Shown one piece after another: positions 5,240 to 5,462 of a DNA stretch of 5,462 bases (the stretch's first letter is position 1; the number at the start of each line of letters is the position of its first letter). Made by a program: the position numbers and the translations under genes. The notes under the pieces are model-generated. The model was given only the letters and a program-made list of their open reading frames with translations, did not search any database and was not told the origin of the DNA. This DNA is from Bacteroidales bacterium UBA4284 (lineage in GTDB: Bacteria > Bacteroidota > Bacteroidia > Bacteroidales > UBA932), in assembly GCA_002395925.1 (NCBI GenBank), contig DGVM01000111.1, positions 1 through 5,462 of the forward strand, in the 5' to 3' direction.

Positions 5240-5462
5240 ATGGAAAGAAATCTTCGTAAGGAAAGAGTAGGAGTAGTGGTCAGCAGCAAGATGGACAAGA
5301 CCATCATCGTCGCTGTCGAGCGCAAGGAAAAGCATCCTCTCTATGGCAAGTTTGTCAAGAAGACCACCAAGTTCGTGGCACAGGACGACAAGAACGAGTG
5401 CGGTGAAGGTGATACCGTCCGCATTATGGAGACCCGTCCCCTGAGCAAGACCAAGAACTGGA
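5240..5462 (+). CDS. rpsQ: 30S ribosomal protein S17 (uS17), 3' end cut off by window edge
   Basis: S17 is a primary 16S rRNA-binding protein that helps early 30S assembly. My translation gives 74 complete residues of an expected 84-90. It begins [21 protein letters not shown], followed by [20 protein letters not shown]. It then has the family signature [18 protein letters not shown] at residues 57-74, the last residues visible. The gene starts 11 nt after rpmC and is in the same operon. The usual next gene, rplN, would lie just past the edge. Confidence 0.97.
   Translation, partial: MERNLRKERVGVVVSSKMDKTIIVAVERKEKHPLYGKFVKKTTKFVAQDDKNECGEGDTVRIMETRPLSKTKNW

Overview
The window looks like ordinary chromosomal DNA from a member of the Bacteroidota, most likely Bacteroidales. 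Three things support this: the gene families (DUF3098, DUF4270, a one-domain starch-synthase-like protein), promoters of the phylum's TTG-N19-TAnnTTTG type, and the general lack of Shine-Dalgarno sites. Coding DNA is GC-rich, while the two true intergenic regions are AT-rich. I cannot place it to genus.

Positions 1-1679 (minus strand) hold a tight envelope cluster, read right to left as ftsX, a DUF3098 membrane protein, and uppP. The uppP gene runs off the left edge. Gaps between these genes are only 1 and 3 nt, so they are almost certainly co-transcribed and translationally coupled. FtsX links the cell-division machinery to cell-wall remodelling, and UppP recycles the undecaprenyl lipid carrier.

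Around 1677-1722, two divergent, overlapping promoters lie back to back. The rightward one lies so close to its ATG that its mRNA would be leaderless or nearly so.

Positions 1728-4264 (plus strand) hold a two-gene unit. The first gene is a 272-residue protein that resembles only the N-terminal half of glycogen/starch synthase and lacks the KTGGL nucleotide-sugar motif. The second, 2 nt later, is a DUF4270 lipoprotein carrying an unusual Gly/Tyr-rich tandem repeat. A strong intrinsic terminator closes the unit.

Positions 4315-4595 are an AT-rich intergenic region. It contains repeated CGTGTCGAAAA/TTTTCG motifs, a near-perfect Bacteroidota promoter, and a leader of about 85 nt able to form hairpins.

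Positions 4596-5462 (plus strand) hold rplP, rpmC and the start of rpsQ, the usual order from the middle of the S10 operon. The expected upstream genes (rpsC, rplV and others) are absent. rplP instead begins its own transcription unit after the DUF4270 terminator, which suggests a split of the normally continuous S10 operon.

I see no defence system, mobile element, CRISPR array, tRNA or rRNA. The observations most worth checking are the S10-operon break with its new leader, the degenerate starch-synthase half-protein paired with the DUF4270 lipoprotein, and the Gly/Tyr repeat.
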